DNA of 64,000 nt from CAMYMQ01 sp963730305 (lineage in GTDB: Bacteria > Pseudomonadota > Alphaproteobacteria > Bin65), in contig CAVSRB010000006.1 in NCBI GenBank assembly GCA_963730305.1, positions 186,001-250,000 on the forward strand, in the 5' to 3' direction. Of the stretch, positions 62,829 to 64,000 are shown piece after piece. Each line of letters starts with the position of its first letter. Position 1 is the first letter of the stretch. The position numbers were made by a program, and so were the translations under genes. Below the pieces are notes generated by a model that saw only the letters and a list, made by a program, of their open reading frames with translations, was not told the DNA's origin and searched no databases.

Positions 62829-64000
62829 ATGCGCAACATCACCATCGTCGGCGGCGGCCAGTCGGGCCTCCAACTGGGCCTCGGCCTGCTCAAGAACGGC
62901 TACCGGGTCCGCCTGGTCCAGAACCGCACGGGCGAACAGGTCCGCGACGGCAAGGTCCTGTCGAGCCAGTGCATGTTCCACACCGCGGTGCAGAACGAGC
63001 GCGACCTCGGCATCGATTTCTGGGGCGAGGCGTGCCCGCCCGTCGAGGGCATCAACTTCATGGTGCCGGCGCCCGACGGCAGCGGCGCCAAGGCGATCGA
63101 CTGGGCCGGGCGGCTCGACGCGCCCGCCTACGCGGTCGACCAGCGGATCAAGATCCCGCGCTGGCTGGAGGAATTCACGGCGCTCGGCGGCAATCTCGTC
63201 ATCAAGGACGCCGAGATCAACGACCTCGAGCAGTATACCCGCGAGGACGACCTGGTCGTGGTCGCGTCGGGCAAGGGCGATATCGGCCAGCTGTTCGAGC
63301 GCGACGACGAGAAGTCGCCCTACGACAAGCCGATGCGCGCGCTGGCGCTGACCTACGTCACCGGCATGACGCCGCGGCCCGAGTTCTCGGCGGTCTGCTT
63401 CAACCTGATCCCCGGCGTCGGCGAATATTTCGTGTTCCCGGCGCTGACCACGACCGGGCCGTGCGAGATCATGGTCTTCGAGGGCGTGCCGGGCGGGCCG
63501 ATGGACTGCTGGAAGGACGTGTCCTCGCCGGACCAGCATCTCGAGGCCTCGCTCAACATCCTCAACACCTTCCTGCCGTGGGAGGCCGATCGGTGCCGTG
63601 ACGTCGCGTTGACCGACGACAACGGCATCCTCGCCGGCCGCTTCCCGCCGACCGTCCGCAAGCCGGTCGGCACGCTGCCGTCGGGCCGCCAGGTCCTGGG
63701 CATGGCGGATGCGGTGTGCCTCAACGACCCGATCACCGGCCAGGGCTCGAACAACGCGAGCAAGGCGGCGACGGCCTATCTCAAGTCGATCCTCGACCGC
63801 GAGGACCGGGCCTATGACGCGGCCTGGATGCAGGGCACGTTCGACGGCTACTGGGCCTACGCCCAGTGGGTCGTGGCCTGGACCAACATGATGCTGGTCC
63901 CGCCGCCGGAGTTCGTCCTGAAGATCATGGCGACCGCGTGCCAGACGCCGCCGCTCGCCCACCGGATGGCCAACGCGTTCGACGACCCGCGGGACTTCTT
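62829..64000 (+). CDS. StyA-like flavin-dependent monooxygenase, truncated by the window end
   Basis: At least 390 residues; the stop lies beyond the window. The sequence has the styrene monooxygenase layout: NITIVGGGQSGLQLGLGLL (FAD), AYAVDQRIKIPRWLEEF, KSPYDKPMRALALTYVTGM, LNDPITGQGSNNASKAATAY and VAWTNMMLVPPPEFVLKI. StyA epoxidises styrene or indole-like alkenes using FADH2 supplied by a separate reductase (StyB), which is not seen here and might follow. It is probably cotranscribed with the SDR gene under the AraC regulator. Confidence 0.85.
   Translation, partial: MRNITIVGGGQSGLQLGLGLLKNGYRVRLVQNRTGEQVRDGKVLSSQCMFHTAVQNERDLGIDFWGEACPPVEGINFMVPAPDGSGAKAIDWAGRLDAPAYAVDQRIKIPRWLEEFTALGGNLVIKDAEINDLEQYTREDDLVVVASGKGDIGQLFERDDEKSPYDKPMRALALTYVTGMTPRPEFSAVCFNLIPGVGEYFVFPALTTTGPCEIMVFEGVPGGPMDCWKDVSSPDQHLEASLNILNTFLPWEADRCRDVALTDDNGILAGRFPPTVRKPVGTLPSGRQVLGMADAVCLNDPITGQGSNNASKAATAYLKSILDREDRAYDAAWMQGTFDGYWAYAQWVVAWTNMMLVPPPEFVLKIMATACQTPPLAHRMANAFDDPRDF

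Overview
The window is very GC-rich DNA (about 70 % by eye) with densely packed operons and strong G/C third-position bias. Gene content points to an alphaproteobacterium, probably of a Rhodospirillales-like lineage: a complete hopanoid core set, a queuosine operon, an NAD-dependent formate dehydrogenase, lpxD and many MarR-regulated catabolic genes. I cannot name the genus. No rRNA, tRNA, CRISPR array or insertion sequence was found.

Layout. 1-11.6 kb: hopanoid locus in two convergent arms. The plus arm is hpnN (3' part only), hpnA, ispH, hpnH; the minus arm is hpnC, hpnB, hpnD, hpnE, shc, hpnG. They meet at a palindromic repeat/terminator near 4.35 kb. 12-15.9 kb: queuosine operon queA-tgt-queF-queG. 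16-17.5 kb: a 165-bp tandem repeat array and a methyltransferase gene. 17.5-18.9 kb: a strikingly AT-rich island with one membrane-anchored Mrr-like nuclease gene. 19-20.1 kb: acyl-CoA dehydrogenase. 20.3-27.9 kb: an FHA-domain protein, an unusual penicillin-binding transpeptidase and an enlarged SEDS (RodA/FtsW-type) protein in one operon, followed by an NDP-forming acyl-CoA synthetase. 30-42.3 kb: formate genes (fdsA, a fused fdsG-fdsB, fhs) split by a 6-kb block with a MHYT histidine kinase, a MarR/monooxygenase pair, a DUF2189 membrane protein and two paralogous secreted proteins at its edges. 42.4-48.1 kb: BCCT transporter, alpha/beta hydrolase, and a lpxD-ACP-ketosynthase operon. 48.2-64 kb: catabolic region (PanE-like reductase, enoyl-CoA hydratase family, hydroxyacid dehydrogenase, TcuA-like flavoprotein, UbiD-type decarboxylase, CMD protein, MarR, EthD, old yellow enzyme, DUF2848, cupin, amidase, AraC, SDR, StyA-like monooxygenase running off the end).

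Data quality. I found 15 single-base insertions disrupting otherwise well-conserved genes (hpnG, hpnE x2, the queA/tgt junction, tgt x4, queF, methyltransferase, Mrr-like gene, FHA gene, fdsA, EthD, SDR). All are surplus bases, usually readable as an extra G or C, and none is a clear deletion. This looks more like systematic sequence error than gene decay. Affected genes are annotated as full-length CDSs with the break noted.

The most interesting biology is the FHA-PBP-SEDS operon (a possible accessory, phospho-signal-coupled peptidoglycan synthase), the free-standing lpxD-ACP-ketosynthase module, the nuclease island, and the catabolic cluster with candidate operators.
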